Source: Deinococcus sp. (lineage in GTDB: Bacteria > Deinococcota > Deinococci > Deinococcales > Deinococcaceae). From it: a stretch of 6,446 nt of DNA. The DNA is taken from assembly GCA_018260375.1 (NCBI GenBank), contig JAGLBF010000125.1, positions 1-6,446 on the forward strand. The letters are read 5' to 3'. The notes beneath the pieces were generated by a model that worked only from the letters and a program-made list of their open reading frames with translations, did no database searches and was not told the origin of the DNA. How positions within the stretch are numbered: the stretch's first letter is position 1; each line of letters begins with the position of its first letter. Positions 1 to 5,376 of this stretch are shown piece by piece. A program made the translations under genes and the position numbers.

Positions 1-67
1 GGACTGTGCGGTATGGAGCCGCAGGCGGCGCTTTTCCGACTGTGGTGGAATTTAGTGCAGTCCGTAT
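1..67 (+). repeat. MITE-like dispersed repeat, left copy (5' end cut by window)
   Basis: Positions 14-67 match the reverse complement of 6392-6446 almost exactly, with one mismatch in the first 37 bases and then a short diverged stretch with a one-base length difference before the shared CAGTCCGTAT end. Positions 1-6 (GGACTG) are the reverse complement of 58-63 (CAGTCC), so the element appears to have inverted ends of the form ATACGGACTG / CAGTCCGTAT and a length of about 70 bases. The first four bases of the left end would lie outside the window. There is no coding capacity. Small non-coding dispersed repeats are known in Deinococcus genomes; calling this one a non-autonomous transposon is an inference from its ends. 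Confidence 0.75.
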
Positions 68-107
68 TAAAACGCGGTGAAACAAGGCCAGCCGACGCAG
101 GGACAGG

Positions 108-142
108 TACGCATCGTGTGCTGAAGTGAAGCACCATGCGTA
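108..142. other. Imperfect hairpin downstream of the TPR gene
   Basis: Arms 108-114 (TACGCAT) and 136-142 (ATGCGTA) pair over 7 bp. Inner arms 118-122 (GTGCT) and 130-134 (AGCAC) pair over 5 bp around a 7-base loop, with an asymmetric internal loop between the two stems. It lies 31 bases beyond the stop codon of the minus-strand TPR gene, so it may form in its 3' untranslated RNA. No T-run follows on the minus strand, so a classical intrinsic terminator is not supported. Confidence 0.4.
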
Positions 143-175
143 TTAACAAAAGGCGTATTAGCACAAGGCGTATTA
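138..175. repeat. 15-base tandem repeat, 2.5 copies, overlapping the TPR stop codon
   Basis: GCGTATTA begins at 138, 153 and 168, exactly 15 bases apart. The first two full units (138-152 and 153-167) match at 13 of 15 positions. The third keeps only the 8-base core and supplies the TTA that is the minus-strand stop codon of the TPR gene. A further CGTATTA lies at 63-69, where the left dispersed repeat ends. Confidence 0.7.
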
Positions 176-1630
176 ATTGAGCGTCCGTCCATCTACCTCT
201 TTGCCTATCAAGGCCCCCGCTTTTTGCAGGTGATCTTCCAGAGTAGCGTGCCAGTCATCGCTGGGGTCGGTGTGCTCAAGCGCTTGCTGGGCATGGGCGT
301 AGGCGGCAGCGGCGTCAGGGTAGCCTTGCTGGGCCAGAATATCTGCGGCCATCTGGTGGGCGGTCAGCCAGTCGCGGCTGGCGGGGGCCGCTTCTTGGGC
401 TACGCGCTGGTAGTGTTCCAGCGCTTCATCTAGGTGGTAATACTCCATAGCAATGCTGCCCAGTACCAGGCGGGCGGGAACACTGGCCCCTTGTTGCAGG
501 GCGTTCTCGGCTTCCTCCTGGGCTTCTTTTAGGTGGCCTAAGCGGTAGTCGCTCTCTGCCAGGTCAGCGAGTACCTCTGCGCCAAAGGGGTAGTGGGGTG
601 TTTGCAGCGCAGCCTCTAGGTGTTCGCGGGCTTCGAGCGGTCTGTCGAGGTCCAAAAAAGCCACGCCAAGTTCGTGATGGGCGTAGGGCTGGTCTTCGGC
701 AGAGGCGATGCTCAGCGCCCGCTGAAACTGCGTGAGCGCCTCCTCAGTTTGGCCCCGTGTGCTGAGGATTTGCCCCCACACCAGCGCCACGCCGTAGCTG
801 GGGTCAACGTGGCGCTGCTCTAGCTGTGCAGCCTGTTCAATGTTGTGTAGTGCGCTGTCTAGCTCATCGGTGGCTAGGTCTACCTGTGCCTGAAGGTAGT
901 GCCAGGTGGCGAGCCCCAGGTTCCCTTCTTCATCTCCGGCGAGCAGCATCTTGGGGTACAGCGCTTTGGCCTGAGCCAGCCTGCTTTTGCTCACCTCAAA
1001 CTGCCCCTGCTGAAAGTACAGCGCCGCTTCTTCTTGCAGCATGGCGGCGCGGTTAATGCCGTGTGTTAGGTGCGCCGCATCAGCATACAGGTGGGTGGCA
1101 GCTGGTAGGTTATCCTGGGCTTCTTCAGCCCTGGCCTGCCACTGGCGCAGCCGCCAGCGCAGATGCTGCGGCAAGTCGGCAATGGCGGGCGCAATAGCGG
1201 CTATCTCGGGGTAGCGGCCTTGCAGCGACAGCGCGCAAACACTGTGGTAGCGGGCAAGCGGGCCGTCTGGCCCTAGGGCGTGGCGGGCTTCGTCGCTGGG
1301 TGGAGCGGCTTGTGGCCCCAGTTGGCGGGCCTGTGCCTCGGCCCGCAGCGCCTGATACAGCCCATCAGCGCTCAGGCGGGGGTCGTCTTGAAGGGCCTCT
1401 TGCAGCCCTGCTTGCATCTCCTCATGCAGCCCCAAAAAGTTCTCTGGACTGTCGCCTGGCGCGTACAGGCTTAGCACGCTGAGCAGGTACAGGGTCAGGC
1501 GGGCACGGGTGCGCGGGATGAGGCTGCGGTCATGGGCATCACTGAGCAGTTTTTGGCCCAGTTCATACTGGTCTTGGGCAAGCGCTTCACAGGCTTGTGA
1601 CCAAATCAGAGCGGCGGCGGGGTCGGTCAT
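173..1630 (-). CDS. TPR-repeat protein of unknown function
   Basis: This is a 485-residue protein, soluble throughout, with no signal peptide or membrane segment. It is rich in Ala, Leu, Gln and Glu in a helical-hairpin pattern. The clearest tetratricopeptide-type repeats are in the C-terminal half, at about residues 280-313, 316-345, 350-382, 385-416 and 422-455; each shows a small-residue/Leu helix A and an EAL or EA helix B ending in A-L. The N-terminal third (1-160) is helical but less clearly repeated. TPR arrays are protein-interaction scaffolds, so a cytoplasmic adaptor or assembly role is likely, but no partner or enzyme domain is visible. The start is well fixed: the upstream in-frame codons are ACA, AGC and then the stop TAA, and a -10 box sits 8 bases before the ATG. 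The gene is divergent from ftsH, 442 bases apart; that alone does not link their functions. Confidence 0.85.
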   Translation of the reverse strand: MTDPAAALIWSQACEALAQDQYELGQKLLSDAHDRSLIPRTRARLTLYLLSVLSLYAPGDSPENFLGLHEEMQAGLQEALQDDPRLSADGLYQALRAEAQARQLGPQAAPPSDEARHALGPDGPLARYHSVCALSLQGRYPEIAAIAPAIADLPQHLRWRLRQWQARAEEAQDNLPAATHLYADAAHLTHGINRAAMLQEEAALYFQQGQFEVSKSRLAQAKALYPKMLLAGDEEGNLGLATWHYLQAQVDLATDELDSALHNIEQAAQLEQRHVDPSYGVALVWGQILSTRGQTEEALTQFQRALSIASAEDQPYAHHELGVAFLDLDRPLEAREHLEAALQTPHYPFGAEVLADLAESDYRLGHLKEAQEEAENALQQGASVPARLVLGSIAMEYYHLDEALEHYQRVAQEAAPASRDWLTAHQMAADILAQQGYPDAAAAYAHAQQALEHTDPSDDWHATLEDHLQKAGALIGKEVDGRTLN

Positions 1631-1638
1631 TGTGCTTT

Positions 1639-1644
1639 AGCATA
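1639..1644 (-). promoter_or_regulatory. -10 box (TATGCT) of the TPR gene, leaderless type
   Basis: On the minus strand TATGCT fits TANNNT and is separated by 8 bases from the ATG at 1630, so transcription would begin at or next to the start codon. No Shine-Dalgarno sequence is present in that gap. I see no convincing -35 box; the region about 17 bases further upstream is GC-rich. Confidence 0.6.
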
Positions 1645-1740
1645 GCGGTTGAGGGCGGGCGGGGGCGAAGCCGTAGATACAAGCCACAGGAAACACGCGC
1701 CAAGCATGGCGTTTTGCCCGGTAGCGTCCGTGCTGGCCAG

Positions 1741-1788
1741 GCCAATGCGTTTGAGGGCCAATGCGTTTGAGGGGCAACGTACTTGAGG
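1741..1788. repeat. 16-base tandem repeat, three copies
   Basis: GCCAATGCGTTTGAGG occurs twice without a gap at 1741-1756 and 1757-1772. A third, degenerate unit (GGCAACGTACTTGAGG, 11 of 16 identical) follows at 1773-1788. The third copy keeps the TTGAGG end. The array could be a slippage product or a set of protein sites; nothing seen here decides between them. Confidence 0.8.
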
Positions 1789-1896
1789 GTCTATCGTGAC
1801 CTTATGCTGATAGCTATAACCGCTGCCTACGCCCGCCTGCACAACTCTAAATATTCTCCCAATCTACCCAAGTCAGCCGTCCCTAACCACCTCATC

Positions 1897-1921
1897 TTGA
1901 GTCTGATACACTCAGATTCAA
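1897..1921. promoter_or_regulatory. 25-base dyad upstream of ftsH, candidate operator or hairpin
   Basis: TTGAGTCTGA (1897-1906) and TCAGATTCAA (1912-1921) are inverted repeats with 9 of 10 positions paired around a 5-base centre (TACAC). The single mismatch would be a G-U pair in RNA. The symmetry suits a dimeric regulator. It lies about 150 bases before the ftsH start and 270 from the TPR start. It does not resemble the CIRCE element or the Deinococcus radiation/desiccation response motif as I know them. No regulator can be named. Confidence 0.4.
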
Positions 1922-1932
1922 TGGGTGTCACG

Positions 1933-1971
1933 GCGACAGATATAGGCGACACACACAAGCGACACAGACCC
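1933..1971. repeat. GCGACA array, three copies at 13-base period
   Basis: GCGACA begins at 1933, 1946 and 1959, exactly 13 bases apart, and the bases between are A/C-rich and partly conserved. The first copy sits inside GTCACGGCGACA (1927-1938), nearly identical to GTTACGGCGACA at 5300-5311 upstream of the reductase gene. Confidence 0.55.
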
Positions 1972-2021
1972 GTAACGCAGTTAAGCTGTTTTGTCGTTCT
2001 GGCGGTAGCGCAGGCTGTTTT

Positions 2022-2027
2022 TACTGT
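2022..2027 (+). promoter_or_regulatory. Possible ftsH -10 box (TACTGT)
   Basis: TACTGT fits TANNNT and would start a transcript near 2034, giving a leader of about 40 bases that includes the ribosome binding site. The only -35-like hexamer nearby (TTGTCG at 1991-1996) is 25 bases away, too far for ordinary spacing. This is a weak call chosen by position. Confidence 0.25.
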
Positions 2028-2059
2028 GGTATCGTCCCTGCTCAGCCCACCACCCACTC

Positions 2060-2064
2060 GGAGG
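2060..2064 (+). promoter_or_regulatory. ftsH ribosome binding site (GGAGG)
   Basis: GGAGG stands 8 bases before the TTG at 2073 and settles that non-ATG codon as the start. It is the only strong Shine-Dalgarno sequence in the window, so ftsH is translated from a leadered message, unlike the three genes with start-proximal promoters. Confidence 0.85.
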
Positions 2065-2072
2065 AAAGAAAC

Positions 2073-3941
2073 TTGAAGCGTTTAAATCCGTGGCTCATTT
2101 TATTATTTGTAGTCTCATTGTACCTGGTGTTTAGTAACGTCCCGGGTGCGAACCGTGGCGTTGTCACCTACGATACCTTTAAAAACCTGCTCTCTCAGGG
2201 CCAAGTAAAACAAGTGGTTATCCAGGAAGGCGCGGCGACTGTTGATCTCAAAAAGCAGCAGAATGTCAACACGCAGATCGGCGCTACTACCAAAGAAGTG
2301 CCGCTAGAAAGCTTTAAAGTGCAGCTTCCCAACAACCTAGCAACGCCCGATACTGAGTTACAGCGACTGCTCAGCCAGCAACAGGTGAGCGTGCGCTACG
2401 CCGCGCCTAGCGAGTGGCTTAGCTGGGTTGCTACCTTTTTGCCGATTATCCTGATCTTTGGCATGATGTACTTTTTCTTTATGCGCGCACAGGGCGGCCA
2501 AAGCGGTGTGATGCAGTTTGGGCAGTCGCGTGCCAAGCGTTATGGCAAAGAAAACCGCGTGGTCACCAAGTTTACTGATGTAGCAGGCCATGAAGAAGCC
2601 AAAAAAGAACTGGTAGAAGTGGTTGATTTCCTCAAAAGCCCCGGAAAATACCTGCAAATTGGCGCAGAAATCCCCAAAGGCGTGCTGCTGGTGGGCCCTC
2701 CTGGCACGGGTAAAACCCTGTTGGCCCGCGCCGTAGCAGGCGAGGCCGACGTGCCCTTTTTCTCGGTAAGCGCTTCTGAGTTTATGGAGATGTTTGTGGG
2801 CGTAGGCGCTAGCCGCGTGCGTACCCTCTTTGAAGATGCCCGCAAGAACGGCCCCGCTATTATTTTTATCGATGAAATTGACTCTATCGGGCGCAAACGC
2901 GGCGCTGGCATCGGTGGCGGTCATGACGAGCGCGAGCAGACCCTCAACCAGATTCTGAGCGAGATGGACGGCTTTGACAAAAATGCCAGTGTGATCGTGC
3001 TGGCGGCCACCAACCGCCCCGACGTGCTTGACCCCGCGCTGCTGCGACCAGGCCGCTTTGACCGTCAGGTGACCATTGACTTGCCCAATCTCAAGGAGCG
3101 CGAGGCTATTTTGGGCGTGCATCTGCGCAATAAGCCGCTGGGCAATGTCAACGTACCCGAAATTGCCAAAAGCACTCCGTATTTCAGCGGCGCAGACCTC
3201 AAAAACGTGGTGAATGAGTCGGCACTGGAAGCGGCCCGTATCGGCAAGACCCAGATAGACATGGGCGACTTTTACCGCGCCCTGGATAAAATTACCCTGG
3301 GCCTGGAAAATTCCAGCCTGACCATCAGCGACGCAGAGAAAAAGGCCATCGCCTACCACGAAGCGGGCCACGCCGTGACTGCTGCGGTGATACCAGGCAG
3401 CGACAAACTGCAAAAAGTGAGTATTATCCCGCGTGGGCGTGCGCTGGGTGCGGCGTTTTATCTGCCTGAAGAACAGGTGCTGATGAGCAAAGAGCGCCTA
3501 GAGAACCAACTGGTTGTGGCCCTGGGTGGGCGCGCCGCCGAAGAAGTGTTTATGGGCAGCGTGACCAGCGGGGCAGCAGACGATTTTCGCAAGAGTACCA
3601 ATATCGCCCGCCGCATGGTGTTGGAGTGGGGTATGGGTGAGAACTTTAAGAACATGGCCCTACAAACTGACGGCGGCGGCCCCGTGTTTCTGGGTGACGA
3701 GATGGGCCGGCCCAAAGCCTTTAGTGAGCACACCGCGCAGCTTGTGGATGAAGATGTGAAGCGCATTCTCTCTGCTGCCTACGAGCGCAGCAAGATGCTG
3801 GTCAGCGAGTACGCCGCCGCTATGCACGAGGTGGCCCAGGCGCTGCTCAGCCAAGAACTGATTACCGGCGACGTGGTGCGTGAAGCTGTGGCCCGTGTGA
3901 ATCCGCAAGTGGCGGGTCAGGTGGCGCTGGGGAAAAATTAA
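2073..3941 (+). CDS. ftsH: ATP-dependent membrane zinc metalloprotease FtsH
   Basis: This 622-residue protein, normal for the family, is a hexameric membrane protease that unfolds and degrades misassembled membrane proteins and some short-lived cytoplasmic ones. In order: first membrane helix at about 6-21; an extracytoplasmic domain at about 25-112; second membrane helix at about 116-137; an AAA+ ATPase with Walker A GPPGTGKT (208-215), pore loop FVGVG (241-245), Walker B IIFIDEID (263-270) and a second region of homology with arginine fingers R325 and R328; and the M41 peptidase with zinc motif HEAGH (429-433), with D504 the likely third zinc ligand. All catalytic residues are present. Translation starts at TTG (2073) behind GGAGG, giving the N-terminus MKRLNPWLILL. 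The C-terminus is short, without a long acidic tail. A terminator follows 61 bases after the stop, so it is probably transcribed alone. Deinococcus species often carry more than one ftsH; which paralogue this is cannot be told here. Confidence 0.97.
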   Translation: MKRLNPWLILLFVVSLYLVFSNVPGANRGVVTYDTFKNLLSQGQVKQVVIQEGAATVDLKKQQNVNTQIGATTKEVPLESFKVQLPNNLATPDTELQRLLSQQQVSVRYAAPSEWLSWVATFLPIILIFGMMYFFFMRAQGGQSGVMQFGQSRAKRYGKENRVVTKFTDVAGHEEAKKELVEVVDFLKSPGKYLQIGAEIPKGVLLVGPPGTGKTLLARAVAGEADVPFFSVSASEFMEMFVGVGASRVRTLFEDARKNGPAIIFIDEIDSIGRKRGAGIGGGHDEREQTLNQILSEMDGFDKNASVIVLAATNRPDVLDPALLRPGRFDRQVTIDLPNLKEREAILGVHLRNKPLGNVNVPEIAKSTPYFSGADLKNVVNESALEAARIGKTQIDMGDFYRALDKITLGLENSSLTISDAEKKAIAYHEAGHAVTAAVIPGSDKLQKVSIIPRGRALGAAFYLPEEQVLMSKERLENQLVVALGGRAAEEVFMGSVTSGAADDFRKSTNIARRMVLEWGMGENFKNMALQTDGGGPVFLGDEMGRPKAFSEHTAQLVDEDVKRILSAAYERSKMLVSEYAAAMHEVAQALLSQELITGDVVREAVARVNPQVAGQVALGKN

Positions 3942-3943
3942 AC

Positions 3944-3999
3944 GTCACTATTATAATGTCACTGTACAGAACGCGACGGTGCAGAGCGTAACGGTGCAG
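3944..3999. repeat. Short direct repeats after ftsH, with a perfect TATAAT
   Basis: GTCACT occurs at 3944-3949 and 3958-3963 (14 bases apart), and ACGGTGCAG at 3976-3984 and 3991-3999 (15 bases apart). Between the two GTCACT copies lies TATAAT (3952-3957), an exact -10 consensus, but I find no -35 box at the expected distance, which falls in the ftsH 3' end. The -10 reading is therefore uncertain. Confidence 0.5.
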
Positions 4000-4002
4000 G
4001 TG

Positions 4003-4032
4003 AGCCGCCCGGGGAAACTTGGGCGGGCTTTT
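4003..4032 (+). terminator. Intrinsic terminator of ftsH
   Basis: AGCCGCCC (4003-4010) pairs with GGGCGGGCT (4021-4029) with a single bulged base, around a 10-base loop, and the stem ends in a run of four T (4029-4032). It separates ftsH from minD, so minD needs its own promoter, which is visible just downstream. Confidence 0.75.
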
Positions 4033-4067
4033 CGTATGGTTTGTCACCTACAGAGCGAAAATCGCGC

Positions 4068-4073
4068 TAGACT
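4068..4073 (+). promoter_or_regulatory. -10 box (TAGACT) of minD, leaderless type
   Basis: TAGACT fits TANNNT and ends 8 bases before the ATG at 4082, placing the transcript start at the start codon. The nearest good -35 (TTGTCA, 4041-4046) is 21 bases away, longer than usual. The AGGG at 4076-4079 is too close to the ATG to serve as a ribosome binding site, which supports a leaderless message. Confidence 0.55.
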
Positions 4074-4081
4074 GTAGGGCA

Positions 4082-4882
4082 ATGAATGCCAAAGTGATTG
4101 TTGTAACCAGCGGTAAAGGGGGCGTGGGTAAAACCACCACCACCGCCAATATTGGGGCCGCACTCGCCAAACTCGGCGAAAAGACGGTTGTTATTGACGT
4201 AGACGTGGGTCTGCGTAACTTGGACGTGGTCATGGGCTTAGAATCGCGTGTGGTCTTTGACCTGATTGACGTGATAGAAGGCAAATGCCGCTTGCAACAG
4301 GCGCTTATCCGCGACAAACGGGTTGAAAATCTCTACCTGTTGCCCGCCTCGCAAACCCGCGACAAAGACGCGCTAGACCCCGAAATATTCAAAACAGCGG
4401 TGCAGCAACTCCTCGACGAAGAAGGCTTTGACCGTATCCTCATTGACTCGCCAGCGGGCATTGAGTCGGGCTTTCGTACCGCTGCCGCGCCTGCTCAGGG
4501 CGCACTGGTGGTTGTTAACCCTGAAGTCTCTAGCGTGCGCGACGCTGACCGCATCATCGGCCTGCTTGAAGCCCAGCAGGTCACCGAAATTAACCTGGTG
4601 ATCAACCGGTTGCGCCCTAAGATGGTCGCCAGCGGCAATATGCTCTCTGAGGCCGATGTGCTTGAGATTTTGGGTATCAAGCCCATTGGTATCATCCCCG
4701 AGGACGAGGGCATTTTGGTGTCTACCAATGTGGGTGAGCCAGCAGTGCTGGGTAAAACGGTAGCGGGTATGGCCTTTATGGACACAGCCCGCAGACTGCG
4801 CGGCGAAAATATCCCCTTTCCCAAGCTGGAAGAAGATAACGGCTTTATGGGCAGGCTACGCCGACTATTTGGGGGCAAATAA
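4082..4882 (+). CDS. minD: Septum-site determining ATPase MinD
   Basis: This 266-residue protein is a ParA/MinD-type ATPase that binds the membrane as an ATP dimer, recruits MinC to block FtsZ away from midcell, and is released by MinE. The deviant Walker A GKGGVGKTTT (11-20) holds signature lysine K12 and K17. The switch I region IDVDVGLRNLD (38-48) has D39 and D41, and switch II is IDSPAGIE (121-128). The C-terminal amphipathic helix at about 255-266 (FMGRLRRLFGGK) is the membrane-targeting sequence and is intact. The frame stays open upstream to 4019, but that would start inside the ftsH terminator; the ATG at 4082 gives the family N-terminus and sits correctly behind the -10 box. minE follows after 2 bases. 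No minC lies in the window. Confidence 0.97.
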   Translation: MNAKVIVVTSGKGGVGKTTTTANIGAALAKLGEKTVVIDVDVGLRNLDVVMGLESRVVFDLIDVIEGKCRLQQALIRDKRVENLYLLPASQTRDKDALDPEIFKTAVQQLLDEEGFDRILIDSPAGIESGFRTAAAPAQGALVVVNPEVSSVRDADRIIGLLEAQQVTEINLVINRLRPKMVASGNMLSEADVLEILGIKPIGIIPEDEGILVSTNVGEPAVLGKTVAGMAFMDTARRLRGENIPFPKLEEDNGFMGRLRRLFGGK

Positions 4883-4884
4883 AT

Positions 4885-5139
4885 ATGTTCTCCTTCCTCA
4901 ACCGCCGCCGTACCAAAGACACCCTCAAAGACCGCCTGGAGATGGTGCTGGCCTATGACCGTGCCAAAATCGCCCCAGGCAAGGTGGACGCGCTGCGTCA
5001 GGATTTGCTTGAGGTGGTCAAAAAGTATTTCCCCGCCGAGGGCAGCTCTATTGAAGTAGAGCAGCGCGGCGATACGGTGGTGCTGGTGGCGAACATTCCG
5101 CTAGAAGAGATGCAAAAAGACGCGACCAAGCCGCAGTAA
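4885..5139 (+). CDS. minE: Cell division topological specificity factor MinE
   Basis: This 84-residue protein is close to the usual length of about 85-90. MinE stimulates MinD ATP hydrolysis and drives its release from the membrane, confining MinCD inhibition to the cell poles. The amphipathic N-terminus (MFSFLNRRR) matches the membrane-binding segment. Residues about 12-30 (DTLKDRLEMVLAYDRAKI) form the MinD-contacting region, and about 33-77 form the topological specificity domain, with the LRQDLLEVVKKYF helix and a VVLVANIPL strand. The start is 2 bases after the minD stop. GGGGG at 4871-4875 may act as a modest ribosome binding site, and translational coupling with minD is likely. The terminal residues after about 77 are Lys/Asp-rich and probably flexible. 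Confidence 0.96.
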   Translation: MFSFLNRRRTKDTLKDRLEMVLAYDRAKIAPGKVDALRQDLLEVVKKYFPAEGSSIEVEQRGDTVVLVANIPLEEMQKDATKPQ

Positions 5140-5363
5140 CCTGACGGGTAAGGTCAGCCCCTGGCCCAGTGCGGCGCTGCAAACAGCATAGAACACAGGT
5201 TCAGGTACAGGTTCTTTAAACCTTGGCGAGTGGGCTTGGAGGCGGATACACAGCCTGCGCCGCTGGCTTTGTTCTTTGTTCGCAGGGTTACGGCGCAGGG
5301 TTACGGCGACACACGCACAGATCAATGTTCTTTATCTGACGGCTTGCTGACCTGCCTACGCGC
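5140..5363. other. minE to reductase intergenic region
   Basis: No gene is convincing in this gap. A small hairpin (CTGAC 5141-5145 with GTCAG 5153-5157) lies directly behind the minE stop but has no T-run. A weaker one (AGCC 5252-5255 with GGCT 5265-5268) is followed by a T-rich stretch (5268-5280) and is the better, still poor, candidate for ending the minDE transcript. Between them, CAGGT occurs three times at a 6-base period (5196-5213). The reductase frame stays open back to 5230, but nothing supports a start there. Confidence 0.4.
5281..5306. repeat. Perfect 13-base tandem duplication
   Basis: CGCAGGGTTACGG occurs twice with no gap (5281-5293, 5294-5306), followed by CGACACAC. The second copy forms part of GTTACGGCGACA (5300-5311), which nearly matches 1927-1938 upstream of ftsH. 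Confidence 0.85.
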
Positions 5364-5369
5364 TACAGT
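5364..5369 (+). promoter_or_regulatory. -10 box (TACAGT) of the reductase gene, leaderless type
   Basis: TACAGT fits TANNNT and ends 7 bases before the ATG at 5377, so transcription should start at the start codon. No Shine-Dalgarno sequence lies between. TTGCTG at 5344-5349 resembles a -35 box but is only 14 bases away. Confidence 0.55.
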
Positions 5370-5376
5370 AATAGCC

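Larger units (their letters stand above)
1645..2059. other. Divergent intergenic region, TPR gene / ftsH
   Basis: About 415 bases carry no convincing gene. One plus-strand open frame of 97 codons spans most of it, but it starts at a TTG without a ribosome binding site and its product resembles nothing I know. The section nearest the TPR gene is G-rich. The middle holds the 16-base tandem repeat. The part from about 1850 onward is less GC-rich and contains the dyad at 1897-1921, the GCGACA array at 1933-1971 and the putative ftsH promoter. Its length and density of repeats suggest a regulatory region larger than needed for two simple promoters. Confidence 0.5.

Noticed and set aside
138..175. 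CRISPR-like reading of the regularly spaced GCGTATTA motifs
   Set aside because: The period is only 15 bases with an 8-base core, there are three copies, and no cas genes are present; it is a simple tandem repeat.
1783..2076. A 97-codon plus-strand open frame in the gap before ftsH
   Set aside because: It starts at TTG inside a tandem repeat, lacks a ribosome binding site or a start-proximal -10 box, encodes no recognisable protein, and runs through the dyad and repeat array; its stop overlaps the ftsH start codon by chance.
2358..3413. A 351-codon minus-strand open frame opposite ftsH
   Set aside because: It is an antisense shadow of a highly conserved gene; its product is Ala/His-rich without family features and no start signals were seen.
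2162..4051. TTGTCACCTAC present both in early ftsH and before minD
   Set aside because: One copy is inside conserved coding sequence (the VVTY codons), so an 11-base match is most likely coincidence.
4019..4081. A 21-residue N-terminal extension of MinD
   Set aside because: It would begin inside the ftsH terminator hairpin, is not MinD-like, and conflicts with the well-placed -10 box before the ATG at 4082.
5230..5376. A 49-residue N-terminal extension of the aldo/keto reductase
   Set aside because: It runs through a T-rich stretch and a 13-base tandem duplication, has no family similarity, and the ATG at 5377 has both the right family start and a -10 box.
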